Shown one piece after another: positions 63,956-64,000 of a DNA stretch of 64,000 bases. Where the stretch lies: contig NC_089744.1 in NCBI RefSeq assembly GCF_040412425.1, positions 33,627,743 to 33,691,742 of the forward strand, written 5' to 3'. The translations under genes were made by a program, and so were the position numbers. Origin of the DNA: Macrobrachium rosenbergii (Eukaryota > Arthropoda > Malacostraca > Decapoda > Palaemonidae). Every line of letters begins with the position of its first letter. Position 1 is the first letter of the stretch. The notes beneath the pieces are model-generated. The model was not told where the DNA came from. It worked only from the letters and a program-made list of their open reading frames with translations, and made no database searches.

Positions 63956-64000
63956 TGTGAGAGGGGTGCGAAATAATGAGCAGGAAGACAAGTGCTGCTG
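63956..64000 (-). repeat. 5' LTR of the gypsy element, partial
   Basis: The first 38 bp match the other LTR apart from one substitution, then the sequences differ (GCTGCTG against AGGCTACGG). On the minus strand the sequence just inside the LTR reads TGGTGACCCCCGGAGTGG, a plausible primer binding site starting with TGG. I cannot assign the tRNA. Confidence 0.8.

Larger units (their letters stand above)
58975..64000 (-). mobile_element. Ty3/gypsy LTR retrotransposon (5' LTR cut by window end)
   Basis: The 3' LTR (58975-59657) starts TGTGAGAGAGGTGCGAAATA on the plus strand and ends GACTTTACA. The 5' LTR begins at 63956 with TGTGAGAGGGGTGCGAAATA and leaves the window after 45 bp, the shared 38 bp differing at one base. 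Between them on the minus strand lie gag, protease, RT, RNase H and integrase in gypsy order. No envelope gene is present. Multiple frameshifts in gag and pol make this copy inactive. It is oriented toward PSMC2, with its 3' LTR 0.9 kb upstream of the start codon. Confidence 0.93.

Overview
The window is animal nuclear DNA, most likely from a decapod crustacean. It holds one spliced eukaryotic gene with GT-AG introns inside a dense crowd of transposable elements. These include DIRS-type tyrosine-recombinase retrotransposons (reported as widespread in Decapoda), Ty3/gypsy, Tc1, TTAA-target elements, long (TA)n tracts and TTAGG-rich repeats. No prokaryotic gene order, CRISPR array or confident RNA gene was seen.

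The only cellular gene I can support is PSMC2 (Rpt1, 26S proteasome regulatory ATPase subunit 7), on the minus strand from the start codon at 58073 to the stop at 6440. Nine coding exons (70, 38, 174, 140, 169, 165, 192, 196 and 158 nt) join in frame with consistent splice phases to give 433 residues, the same length as the human protein. Exons 3-8 are fairly close together apart from a 6.8 kb intron 7. Introns 1, 2 and 8 are about 17.0, 10.0 and 15.1 kb and are built largely from mobile elements. The 38-nt exon 2 lies in a short island of old sequence between two DIRS elements.

Layout: 1-5045, plus-strand part of an old DIRS-like family with no recognisable polymerase (DIRS-D copy 1). 5046-6439, AT-rich 3' flank. 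6440-21896, exons 9 and 8 with intron 8, which carries a 49-bp minisatellite broken by a 2.2-kb TTAA-flanked element, a 754-bp TTAA MITE and a short interspersed repeat, then a TTAGG-rich array split by a MITE. 21897-28688, intron 7 with a Tc1-type element interrupted by a second copy of the 2.2-kb element. 28689-30891, exons 7 to 3. 30892-40924, intron 2: a 1.16-kb terminal-inverted-repeat transposon with a transposase N-terminal relic, a LINE relic, and DIRS-A, itself interrupted by a TTAA-flanked 5-kb insertion and a MITE. 40963-58003, intron 1: truncated DIRS-B, old DIRS-D copy 2, and a nearly complete but frameshifted DIRS-C inserted into DIRS-D; then a 540-bp palindrome. 58074-58974, presumed PSMC2 promoter and 5' UTR. 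58975-64000, a Ty3/gypsy LTR retrotransposon on the same strand as PSMC2, with frameshifted gag-pol and its 5' LTR cut by the window end.

The most interesting items are the polymerase-less DIRS-like family (two divergent copies in opposite orientation, either side of the gene), the 2.2-kb TTAA elements built from five roughly 380-bp subrepeats, the exact tandem duplication of the end of PSMC2 exon 4 together with its splice donor, and the layered insertions that give a relative insertion chronology.
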